Assembly: GCA_011390335.1 (NCBI GenBank)
Contig: JAABSO010000023.1
Location: 1-64,000, forward strand
Reading direction: 5' to 3'
DNA: 64,000 nt
Origin: Desulfotignum sp.
GTDB lineage: Bacteria > Desulfobacterota > Desulfobacteria > Desulfobacterales > Desulfobacteraceae
Shown here: positions 1 through 7,479 of the stretch, one piece after another
Layout of the letters: each line of letters opens with the position of its first letter
Position numbering within the stretch: position 1 is the first letter of the stretch
The notes under the pieces: generated by a model
Database searches by the model: none
What the model was told of the DNA's origin: nothing
What the model saw: the letters and a program-made list of their open reading frames with translations, nothing else
Program-made: the position numbers and the translations under genes

Positions 1-68
1 CATAAAACCTGAACAATAAAATACACGTGTCAGATAACCTAAGATACTCATACAGACAGGAGAAAACC

Positions 69-131
69 ATGAAACAAATGACCCAGCAGAACATGATCAC
101 TGTCCCAAAAAATGAATTCAAAAAACACTAA
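69..131 (+). CDS. 20-residue ORF of unknown function
   Basis: A 20-codon ORF begins with ATG after a good ribosome binding site (AGGAG about 5 bases upstream). Its first ten residues, MKQMTQQNMI, resemble the usual start of rubrerythrins as I remember them, but the sequence then diverges and stops, with none of the di-iron helix motifs. It may be the stump of a lost rubrerythrin-like gene, a leader peptide, or chance. A perfect hairpin follows downstream. Confidence 0.25.
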   Translation: MKQMTQQNMITVPKNEFKKH

Positions 132-151
132 GACCCTTGTGATGTGATCAT

Positions 152-183
152 ATTCCCCGGGCGCATATTGCCGCCCGGGGAAT
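152..183. terminator. perfect 12-bp inverted repeat, possible terminator
   Basis: Arms at 152-163 and 172-183 are exact reverse complements (ATTCCCCGGGCG), with an 8-base loop. Neither side has a clear T-tract, so terminator activity is inferred from stem strength and from the position between a plus-strand ORF and the minus-strand oxidoreductase genes. Confidence 0.45.
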
Positions 184-197
184 TACTGCCCTCCTGT

Positions 198-249
198 AAA
201 AAAGACACGGCCCGTATAAATCTCCTGTTTTATTGAAATATTCCGGGCC
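198..249 (-). terminator. candidate terminator of the oxidoreductase operon
   Basis: On the minus strand, a GGCCCG/CGGGCC stem (244-249 pairing with 209-214) with a long AT-rich loop is followed within a few bases by six T residues (203-198). It starts about 20 bases after the korB-like stop. The long loop makes it a weak prediction. Confidence 0.35.
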
Positions 250-268
250 ATCTGTTTTTTTGCCATTA

Positions 269-1126
269 TTATGCAGCTGAAATGGCTTTCTGGATCTTTT
301 TTGGATCGTATGTCTGTTTAATAAGGGGTCCTGACTGCAATGGTGCCAGTTCATCAATATAGGATCTGGTGTCTTTTCGATATATAATGCCGATGGGAAT
401 TTTGTCTTCCCATTCCATGGTCAAGTCAAGGGCCTGGTGCAGATCATCAGCTTTATATTTTTCTTTGTCCAATGTATACACGCGATCTTTATAAAATGTA
501 TAGGTGTTCTCTTTGTTAAAGGAAACACAGACCTGAAGAATATCTATCAGGCTGAATCCCGGATAGGAAATACCTGCACTGATCAATTGGCTCAAATGCT
601 CTATCTCTCCGCAATACCCCCGGGCCACGAATCCCGCTCCCTGTGACAATGCCAGTGCCAGAGGATTGGATGCCTGAAAGGCAACCCCCTGGGGCTGGGC
701 TTTGGTGATAAAGCCATGCCGGGAGGTGGGAGAGGCCTGTCCTTTGGTCAGTCCGTACACCATATTGTTGTGCACCAGCAAGGTGAGGTTGATATTTCGT
801 CTCAGGGCTGCCAGCAAATGATTCCCGCCTTCACCATAACAGTCCCCGTCTCCCATATTGACCAGGATGGTAAGATCATGATTGGCCAGCTTGGCCCCGG
901 TGGCAACCGGCAGTGCCCGCCCGTGCAGTCCGTGGAAAAAATTGCAGTGTAAAAAATGCGGGGTTTTGGCAGCCTGGCCGATCCCGGAAACCATCAGTAT
1001 TTTTTCCGGTGCAATTTCCATGTCAGTCAGTGATTCTTTTACGGCATTGAGAATACCGAAATTTCCACATCCCGGACACCACTTGTTTTCATAATCATTG
1101 TCGTATTGGGTTGTATCACTCATCAT
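269..1126 (-). CDS. 2-oxoacid:ferredoxin oxidoreductase, beta subunit
   Basis: This is the thiamine diphosphate-binding beta subunit of a 2-oxoacid:ferredoxin oxidoreductase, which oxidatively decarboxylates a 2-oxoacid to its acyl-CoA and reduces ferredoxin in the cytoplasm. The N-terminal CPGCG motif (C17, C20) and the diphosphate/Mg motif GDGDCYGEG (about 92-100) are visible, as is ILQVCVSFN near 210. The 285-residue length is normal. It overlaps the alpha gene by about four bases. Two consecutive ATGs (1126, 1123) follow a GGAGG; the second has the better spacing. The substrate (2-oxoglutarate, 2-oxoisovalerate or another) cannot be decided from sequence alone, so no gene symbol is given. 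Confidence 0.9.
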   Translation of the reverse strand: MMSDTTQYDNDYENKWCPGCGNFGILNAVKESLTDMEIAPEKILMVSGIGQAAKTPHFLHCNFFHGLHGRALPVATGAKLANHDLTILVNMGDGDCYGEGGNHLLAALRRNINLTLLVHNNMVYGLTKGQASPTSRHGFITKAQPQGVAFQASNPLALALSQGAGFVARGYCGEIEHLSQLISAGISYPGFSLIDILQVCVSFNKENTYTFYKDRVYTLDKEKYKADDLHQALDLTMEWEDKIPIGIIYRKDTRSYIDELAPLQSGPLIKQTYDPKKIQKAISAA

Positions 1127-2868
1127 ATTTCCTCCAGTACGGATTTGGTATGCTCTGCTATCCAGTTGGGTGTAAACGGCCGGCCGTCATATTGCAGCAA
1201 TGATGTATGAAAAGAATGGCCGGTTTGCTGGCGGATCAACAGGCCCAGCTGGGAGGATGCATTCTGTTCCACGGTAATAAAGCGTTTGCACCGGGACAAT
1301 GCATCCTTTGTTTTTTGTTGGGGAAAAGGCCATATATCAGAAAACACCAGGCCACCGACATCAAAATTATCAGATCGAAGCAGATCGACTGCTTCTCTTA
1401 TGGCTCCGTCCGAAGAACCCCATCCCACCAGAAGTGATTCACTTTCACCATGATACCCCTTAGGCCCTTTCATTTCGCCGGTCATACCTTTTGTTTTGGC
1501 CTGCCGCTTTTCCACCATGGTGTTTCGGTCGGCAATTGTTTCGCTCATATGGCCTGCTTCATCATGTTCGTTGGCCGTAGCACAGACCAATGCCCGGCCT
1601 CTGCAGGGCAGTGCTCTGGGAGATATCCCGGATGCTGTGACCGCAAACCGTTTGTAGTCCGAAGGGGACGTCATATCTTCATCAGTGGTCACAAATCGTT
1701 CTATTTCTTTTGGGACTGCTATTTCCCGAGTCGTCATCCATAAGGAATCATTAAAATACTGATCTGTGAGGATGATTGCGGGCACCTGGTATTTTTCACA
1801 AAGATGAAATGCCCGGATCATGGTGTCATATGCCTGGTTGGGAGAGCCCGGGGCAAAAACAAATCTGGGAAATTCATCCTGGGATGCATTGATCACAAAG
1901 AGCAGATCCCCCTGCCCGGTTCTGGTGGGCAGACCGGTAGCCGGACCAGGCCGCTGGGAATTGATGATCACGACAGGGGTTTCCGTAATTCCCGCAAGCC
2001 CGAGACCTTCGGCCATGAGGGAAAACCCGCCCCCGGATGTGGCGGTCAACGCCCGGACACCCACATAAGAAGCGCCGATTATCATATTGACCGCACTGAT
2101 CTCATCTTCTGCCTGCTCCACCAGCACTGGCAGCTGATCCATGAATTCAGCCAGATGGATCATGATGCCTGTTGCCGGTGACATGGGATAAAATGCGGCC
2201 AGCCGGCAGTCCGCGGCCAGGGCACCTAAAGCAAGGGCTTTGGACCCTGAAAGCAGTTTGCCTTCGGGCGAACCATCGGAAGGCCAGTCAAAGGCTTTAT
2301 GGAAATCCGTATTTTTGACTGCATCAAATCCGCTGCGGCCGGCGGTAATATTATTTCTTAGTATTTTTTCTTTTCCTGCGAAGGTGGTTTTCAGAATTTG
2401 TTCAAATGCTGAAAAAGGGGCGCCCAGAAGTGCCAGACACGCTCCCGCAGCCACCGTGTTGGTCATGATCTTTCCACCTGCATCTTTTGCCATTTGCGAA
2501 AAAGCGATCGGCAATATATTTTGTTCACGGGCATCCTCAGGCAGGTTTTCTTTGGCATCCTCTTTTTCAGCATCATTTTCAGCATCCAATAAAACAAGTC
2601 CGGTTTCAGCCATTTCTTTTTTATGCAGCGCACAGGTTTCAGCGTTCAGTGCGATTAACAAATCAATTTTGTGGTGAGGGGCCAGCACCGGCTGATCACT
2701 GATACGAATCTGCATGAAACTGTGTCCGCCCCGTATGCGCGATTCAAAATCATTGATGGCCAAAAGATACAGACCGGCCTTGTGACAGACCCGGGCAATA
2801 ATATCACCCACGGTTTGTATTCCCTGACCGGCCTCCCCTCCGATGGTGACGGTAAGATCAATACGCAT
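1123..2868 (-). CDS. 2-oxoacid:acceptor oxidoreductase, fused gamma-alpha subunit
   Basis: This is the partner of the beta subunit encoded immediately downstream. Residues about 1-190 are the gamma domain (early GGEAGQGIQT motif), and from about 205 onward comes the pyrimidine-binding alpha domain (FYPMSPATGIMIHLAE, then the EDEISAVNMIIGAS region). Such gamma-alpha fusions with a separate beta are typical of Kor/Vor-type enzymes lacking a fused ferredoxin domain. The start at 2868 has a GGGAGG site five bases upstream. A charged insert rich in E, D and K lies near residues 95-118. The substrate is not determinable by eye. The complex probably supplies reduced ferredoxin from amino-acid or TCA-type 2-oxoacids. 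Confidence 0.88.
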   Translation of the reverse strand: MRIDLTVTIGGEAGQGIQTVGDIIARVCHKAGLYLLAINDFESRIRGGHSFMQIRISDQPVLAPHHKIDLLIALNAETCALHKKEMAETGLVLLDAENDAEKEDAKENLPEDAREQNILPIAFSQMAKDAGGKIMTNTVAAGACLALLGAPFSAFEQILKTTFAGKEKILRNNITAGRSGFDAVKNTDFHKAFDWPSDGSPEGKLLSGSKALALGALAADCRLAAFYPMSPATGIMIHLAEFMDQLPVLVEQAEDEISAVNMIIGASYVGVRALTATSGGGFSLMAEGLGLAGITETPVVIINSQRPGPATGLPTRTGQGDLLFVINASQDEFPRFVFAPGSPNQAYDTMIRAFHLCEKYQVPAIILTDQYFNDSLWMTTREIAVPKEIERFVTTDEDMTSPSDYKRFAVTASGISPRALPCRGRALVCATANEHDEAGHMSETIADRNTMVEKRQAKTKGMTGEMKGPKGYHGESESLLVGWGSSDGAIREAVDLLRSDNFDVGGLVFSDIWPFPQQKTKDALSRCKRFITVEQNASSQLGLLIRQQTGHSFHTSLLQYDGRPFTPNWIAEHTKSVLEEI

Positions 2869-2939
2869 GGGGCACCTCCCTTTTATAGATGAAATTTAGG
2901 TGGTATGAATTTTTATCACAGTCATAGGACATTCTTTGT

Positions 2940-3449
2940 TCAGGCCAGTTTTTCCAACGCAGCATGAATAAAGTCCGGCAAATCGTTGGGATTTCTGCTG
3001 GTCACAAGATTGCCGTCCGTGACAACAGACTTATCTACAAATGTTGCACCCGCGTTTTTAATGTCCTGGAGAATAGAGGTCCAGCCGGTCAATGTCCTGC
3101 CCTGGATCACATCCGCTGAAATCAACAGCTGCGGGCCGTGGCAGATGGAAAAAACCGGTTTGTTTTTTTGCATGAACTCCCGGGCAAACGCCACAGCACC
3201 CGGGTGGGCACGCAACTGGTCCGGTGAATAACCGCCCGGGATGAAAAGCGCATCAAAATGATCTGCACCGGTCTTGTTTACGCTTTCATCAATCACCACA
3301 GGCGTTTGTTGTTTTTTACCTTTTACCGTTTTTCCCTTTTCAAGACCCACATGAATAATTTCATGTCCGTTTTCTTTAAACGCGTTTACAGGTTCGGTGT
3401 ATTCTGAATCTTCAAAATAATCATCGATAATTACAGCTATCTTGCTCAT
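2940..3449 (-). CDS. DJ-1/PfpI family protein
   Basis: A 169-residue DJ-1/PfpI (class I glutamine amidotransferase-like) protein. The nucleophile elbow SICHGPQLL places the reactive cysteine at about residue 103, followed by His. The FEDSEY segment near residue 12 and the GGYSPDQLR motif near 72-80 are hallmarks of the PfpI/YhbO branch. Family members are linked to stress resistance and proposed as glyoxalases, deglycases or proteases, so the activity here is open. AAGGA precedes the ATG. It lies about 70 bases upstream of the oxidoreductase pair on the same strand and may share a transcript. Confidence 0.9.
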   Translation of the reverse strand: MSKIAVIIDDYFEDSEYTEPVNAFKENGHEIIHVGLEKGKTVKGKKQQTPVVIDESVNKTGADHFDALFIPGGYSPDQLRAHPGAVAFAREFMQKNKPVFSICHGPQLLISADVIQGRTLTGWTSILQDIKNAGATFVDKSVVTDGNLVTSRNPNDLPDFIHAALEKLA

Positions 3450-3779
3450 TTTTTATCCTTTCCCGACCAAAGGGTCGGAAATTAAGGTTATTTTTTAATT
3501 GTAAAAGAACCTTTATTTTCCGGCAATGCAGGAAAGTTTGTATTTTTCTAGGATTAAGCCTGTAGAAGATCGGCAGCAGGTAACCAGACAAACGTGCGCT
3601 GCAATCTTTTTTGATTTTTTGCCCCCATTCAAAAGAATCGGCACACCTGCTGAAAGATCAATACAGGGCCGGCGGATCGAAAATACATGATTTCCCCTAT
3701 GGTACCTTTATCCCGGCCAGGCTATGATGCGGATATAGGGTCAAAATCCAGGATTAAGATATAATATGGGGAGGATGTC
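3450..3779. other. divergent intergenic region
   Basis: About 330 bases separate the minus-strand PfpI gene from the plus-strand 58-codon gene. A TATAAT hexamer at 3760-3765 lies just before the small gene, without a convincing -35 box. The string AGGATTAAG occurs twice (near 3550 and 3750). No ORF of note, RNA gene or strong hairpin was seen. Confidence 0.4.
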
Positions 3780-3956
3780 ATGGAAAAAGATACCATTTTA
3801 ACAAGCGGTATGGCAGAAAACACCTATATGCCCGCCATCCAAGGATCCACTGATAAGAAAAACCCTTATACCGACACCGGCATTTATCTGGATGAAGAAG
3901 ACATCGCCAACGCGCTTTGTCTGGTGGACCTCATGATCAGTAAAAAACGCCTGTGA
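3780..3956 (+). CDS. 58-residue hypothetical protein
   Basis: ATG at 3780 follows GGGGAGG at a suitable distance. The product is a small, acidic, soluble peptide without a signal peptide or membrane segment. It ends in a helix-like stretch, DEEDIANALCLVDLMISKKR. I recognise no family. It precedes the 151-residue helical protein by about 110 bases on the same strand, so the two may be co-expressed. The strong ribosome binding site and ordinary codon use are the main support. Confidence 0.55.
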   Translation: MEKDTILTSGMAENTYMPAIQGSTDKKNPYTDTGIYLDEEDIANALCLVDLMISKKRL

Positions 3957-4065
3957 ATGCATGGCTGATTCCATTTCGCATGCACAGGGCCCTCATTGTG
4001 CACTGAACTCAGAGGTACTGTACCCATGGATGCAATGCATCACCCCATAAACCGGAGTACCGATT

Positions 4066-4521
4066 ATGCAGACCTATAAGACAGTGGCAGAAGTTGTCGA
4101 TTTTCTTGAAACCAATCATAGGCAGTTAAAAGAATTTTACAATAGACACCGGGATACAGTGGATTCTGAACGCCTTCAAATGCTGCTTGACTATATCAGC
4201 CGTCACGAAAAAAATATTCAGGATATGCTTAAAACCATTCATGAAAAAGATCGGGACATCATCTTGAAGACCTGGATTCAGTTTGTCCCTTTCACTGAAA
4301 CCACACGACCCGAAGAACAATTGACAGATCCGGAGGATATCGATATCGTGGTGCAACAGGTACTGGATCTGGACAGTAAACTGATACGGTTTTACGATAA
4401 AATGATTCACCAGAGCGGAATCCCCGAGCCGGTTAAGGAATTTTTCCAGCAGCTGATAATCATGGAAGAAAAAGAAAAGACACAGGTTACTGAAGCAGCC
4501 CAGCAGATAAAGAACCTTTAG
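4066..4521 (+). CDS. helical hypothetical protein, possibly ferritin-like
   Basis: A 151-residue, almost entirely helical, charged protein without membrane segments. The E/H spacing in its helices (DYISRHEKN and a C-terminal IIMEEKEK) is loosely like rubrerythrin or ferritin-like four-helix bundles, but I cannot assign a complete set of di-iron ligands, so this is only a suggestion. GGAG lies eight bases before the ATG. It converges with the foreign-looking lipoprotein gene downstream, with 12 bases between the stop codons. Confidence 0.7.
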   Translation: MQTYKTVAEVVDFLETNHRQLKEFYNRHRDTVDSERLQMLLDYISRHEKNIQDMLKTIHEKDRDIILKTWIQFVPFTETTRPEEQLTDPEDIDIVVQQVLDLDSKLIRFYDKMIHQSGIPEPVKEFFQQLIIMEEKEKTQVTEAAQQIKNL

Positions 4522-4533
4522 GCGATATGTTTT

Positions 4534-5913
4534 TTATTTGGCAGCCGGCCCCTTTTCTAAGTGCCGCATGAGCAGGAGTGAAATTACCCGGTACAAGATG
4601 AGCATCGTGAATAGCACACCCAGCAAGGCGCAGGCGCGCCAGAAAAATGCATTCATCACAACCTGGCTCTGATCGGCCACCGTCATGATCCGCCCATCGA
4701 CCGAATCATTCACCTCCTGCATCCCGTGTTTCAAATCTGACGGTCCTAACAGGTGTTCCGCCCTCGTGAGCAACTCGTTCATTTCCTCCACAGCGCGCGT
4801 TACCTCTTTGGCCGTCTGCTCGTACTCGCGGATGTCAAAGGCATGCCCCTCATTGCCCGTCTTCGACTGGGTCAAGGCCGCAAATCGACCATAGAGGGTA
4901 TCCGCCGTCGTGAGCATTTCGTTGAATAATTCGGCCGCTGGTTTCAGCGACGCGATGAACGTGTTTGCCTCGTCTACAGCGCCCCGCACGTTGGTGATTG
5001 CCGCATCGGCACGCTGCAAACGGTCATCGATCCCTGTGAGGATGGCTTGCCGTTCGGCTGCGATGTTTGCGGGTAGTTGCTCGATCTGATCGGTCACCGA
5101 ATGCATGTCGGCAAGCGCCGTGTTGAGTTCAGGGGTAGCGACCAAATCCTCCGTCATCGCCGCCACTTGCCACCGGAGCAGCGTGGATTCGCGCTTGAGC
5201 CGATAGAACGTTCGCTCGGCGAGCAATCGTGCCTCGTCGGCGGACTGCGCCGCTTCCCCGATCTCCTCGAAGAGGCCCCCGGCCTCGAGTATCTGCTCGG
5301 CGGCCGACTTGCCCCGACCGATGGCAAAGTTTGAGAAGCGAACAAACGAGGCGCGAACGACTTTCGGGTTCTCCTCACGCCAGTCCTCCAGGAGAGATTC
5401 GAGAATGTCGAGTTGTTCGGTGGAGAGCACACGAGCGGCGAGAAGCCACGTTTCCGCTCTGGCTTGAGACAGGGCGTCGGCAAGTGCCTGACCTCGCTTT
5501 CCGAACACCGCCACGGCCCTGCCGTCCTCGTCCCACTCCTGACTGACCAATGTCGTGACCACGACCAAGTCGAGCACGCGGGTGAACGCGTCGGCATTAC
5601 TGGCGATGTCGTAAACGTTGGTGGCATTGTCCACGAGAAGCATCTGTGCCGCTCGGCGCTGCTCGGGATCAGGGTTATCCTCTTTCAAAGCATCGCAGAC
5701 GGAATAGAGCAGGCCGACGTAACGGTCGGCGAAGGCGCGGGTGAGTCCATCCAGCTCCGTCGCGGTAACGCGTTCGCCAGCCTCCGCACCATCAAGCCGG
5801 CGCGAAGGTTCCTCTGTTGCGCCCCTCTGCAGCGTGACGCATCCCCCCAACATGAGTGCGGCGAGACACATTCCCAACAGCGTGATTGTGGTAAGTGACT
5901 GTTGAATATCCAT
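4534..5913 (-). CDS. lipoprotein with long helical body and C-terminal membrane anchor
   Basis: I choose the ATG at 5913, which gives a 459-residue protein starting with a lipoprotein signal peptide (hydrophobic LLGMCLAALML followed by the GGC lipobox). The upstream in-frame extension to 6048 would bury this signal. The body is long amphipathic helix with heptad-like Ala/Leu/Glu patterns, and one transmembrane segment lies near the C-terminus (VLFTMLILYRVISLLL). It is therefore likely held at both ends in the envelope. Base composition (many CGC/GCG/GAG codons, long GC-rich stretches) is unlike the flanking genes and suggests horizontal acquisition. I do not recognise a functional family. Confidence 0.65.
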   Translation of the reverse strand: MDIQQSLTTITLLGMCLAALMLGGCVTLQRGATEEPSRRLDGAEAGERVTATELDGLTRAFADRYVGLLYSVCDALKEDNPDPEQRRAAQMLLVDNATNVYDIASNADAFTRVLDLVVVTTLVSQEWDEDGRAVAVFGKRGQALADALSQARAETWLLAARVLSTEQLDILESLLEDWREENPKVVRASFVRFSNFAIGRGKSAAEQILEAGGLFEEIGEAAQSADEARLLAERTFYRLKRESTLLRWQVAAMTEDLVATPELNTALADMHSVTDQIEQLPANIAAERQAILTGIDDRLQRADAAITNVRGAVDEANTFIASLKPAAELFNEMLTTADTLYGRFAALTQSKTGNEGHAFDIREYEQTAKEVTRAVEEMNELLTRAEHLLGPSDLKHGMQEVNDSVDGRIMTVADQSQVVMNAFFWRACALLGVLFTMLILYRVISLLLMRHLEKGPAAK

Positions 5914-6019
5914 CAAAAAATAATATTCCTTTCCCATGCCTGGCAGGATTTCTACCGCTGATTTTCGTATCTGCCGCATGGATCCGGTTTTTATGGCGCC
6001 AGAATTTTGGTTTCCATTG

Positions 6020-6142
6020 GGTTCCAAAATATGACCAGTTGTCATCAATATCTTCTAACGCTTGGTCCTCAAAACAAATTGTCGGAATTTTATGGAATTT
6101 TGCAAAAATTTGTGTTTTACTGAACTTCACTTGAGGTGACAT
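6020..6142 (-). pseudogene. possible remnant of a transposase N-terminus
   Basis: On the minus strand, an ATG at 6142 opens a frame whose first 25-30 residues include IFAKFHKIPTICFEDQALE. This resembles the start of a common group of insertion-sequence transposases as I remember them (F.KFH.IP..RFEDQ.L), after which the match is lost. It sits directly upstream of the compositionally foreign lipoprotein gene. No terminal inverted repeats or rest of a transposase were found. The identification rests on memory of a short motif. Confidence 0.25.
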
Positions 6143-6273
6143 CCTGAATAGGGTTGTTTTTTGTTTGCTTAACTCATTATAACCTTTATTCATGGGGATC
6201 TTCAAGCCTTTTTTACTTATTTTCTACTTTTTTTATGCACTGTTAGGGTCAATTCAATGAATTCGGAGGCAAA

Positions 6274-7458
6274 ATGCCTGATTTACTGGGAATGGATCTG
6301 GGTGGAACAAAACTTGATTTTCTGCTGGCTGCCGAAGACGGCACTTTCTTGTATGAAAAACAATATGACAGCCCTTTCCAAAAAACAGGAAAAATCCTTG
6401 GCAAAGGAAATTCAGAAGTACTGGTTGATACCATACTGACACACATCCCCGAAGAACAAAGAGTGGCTGCCTACATCAATAAGACCGAAGACCGGTTTTT
6501 AAAGGAAGCCAAAAAAGAAATCGGCAGATTTGGTATTGCAGGCAAAGGTGCAAGTCTTTGCGGAAAAACATGGGAACAGGAGGGAAATATAGTGATTGCC
6601 GGCGGTAACACCCCCATGCGGTTTGCATCCGGCCAAAACAAGGACAAACCCGGCATTGTGGTCATGAAAGCCAAAGCTGACCACCCGGTTAAAGCCGCAA
6701 ATGACGGCACTGCCGCAGCCACAGCCCAGGGCATTTACTATAAGGTCACCCATGGCATTGATCCTGAAACAACCGCTTATTTTATCCTGGGAACCGGTTT
6801 TGGATGCGGCATACCAGGCTGTGATGTACCGGCAGAGATCGGCCATATCCCGGTTGGCTTTATGCCCAAAGCGCTGTGGCAGACCTGCGGGTGTACAACA
6901 GGACACCCCACGCCATGTGCGGAAAACTATGCCTCAGGCAGGGGTATTTCCAATTGTGCCAAAAAACTGCTGTCACTCAAGAGTCCGGTTTTAAAAAACA
7001 TCTCACCGTGTTTTGGCCGGCACGCCGGTTTTTTCGATCTGTCTGAACTGGCGGCTGATTCCAGAATCGGCCGCCATGAAAAAATAGATGCAAAAACCGT
7101 TATGGATTATGCAAAAAACAATGCAGACGGGCTGGCTGTTTTTATTGCAGATCTTGCAGCACAAGTAACCGCCGATGCCGCCATTGCCATTGCCCAGCTG
7201 TTTGGTCTTACGCGTATCGGCATCGGAGAAAGTGTGGCCCGGTTAAACCCCTGGCACGTGGACAATATTGCAAAAAAAGTGGCGGACCTTACCAGAAACA
7301 GCAACATGCTGGTATCACCTTTGAAAGTGGAATTGACGCCCATAAACAACCCTGCCAAGTATGGGGCACTGTCCCTGGTGGTGCCTGAATCACAATATGA
7401 AATATGGGCAGAAAAAATGGCCGCATCCCTGCACAAGGATTTGCCGGCCGGATCATAA
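6274..7458 (+). CDS. ROK-family sugar kinase, candidate glucokinase
   Basis: A ROK-family kinase of 394 residues. It has the N-terminal phosphate motif GMDLGGTKLDF (about 6-16), a second glycine-rich motif GTGFGCGI near 172, the sugar-binding EIGH motif near 187-190, and a cysteine/histidine cluster (CGCTTGHPTPC, about 204-215) as in ROK zinc sites. It starts after GGAGG and is followed after 21 bases by the 4-alpha-glucanotransferase gene. MalQ action releases free glucose, so glucose phosphorylation to glucose 6-phosphate is the likely role. The protein is longer than typical ROK glucokinases of about 300 residues, with an insert in the N-terminal domain, so specificity for another hexose cannot be excluded. 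Confidence 0.85.
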   Translation: MPDLLGMDLGGTKLDFLLAAEDGTFLYEKQYDSPFQKTGKILGKGNSEVLVDTILTHIPEEQRVAAYINKTEDRFLKEAKKEIGRFGIAGKGASLCGKTWEQEGNIVIAGGNTPMRFASGQNKDKPGIVVMKAKADHPVKAANDGTAAATAQGIYYKVTHGIDPETTAYFILGTGFGCGIPGCDVPAEIGHIPVGFMPKALWQTCGCTTGHPTPCAENYASGRGISNCAKKLLSLKSPVLKNISPCFGRHAGFFDLSELAADSRIGRHEKIDAKTVMDYAKNNADGLAVFIADLAAQVTADAAIAIAQLFGLTRIGIGESVARLNPWHVDNIAKKVADLTRNSNMLVSPLKVELTPINNPAKYGALSLVVPESQYEIWAEKMAASLHKDLPAGS

Positions 7459-7479
7459 TGAATCATAAAAGGATTATCC

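Noticed and set aside
5914..6048. N-terminal extension of the lipoprotein gene
   Set aside because: It would place a 45-residue polar stretch before a perfect lipoprotein signal peptide, and ATG 5913 has an acceptable upstream site.
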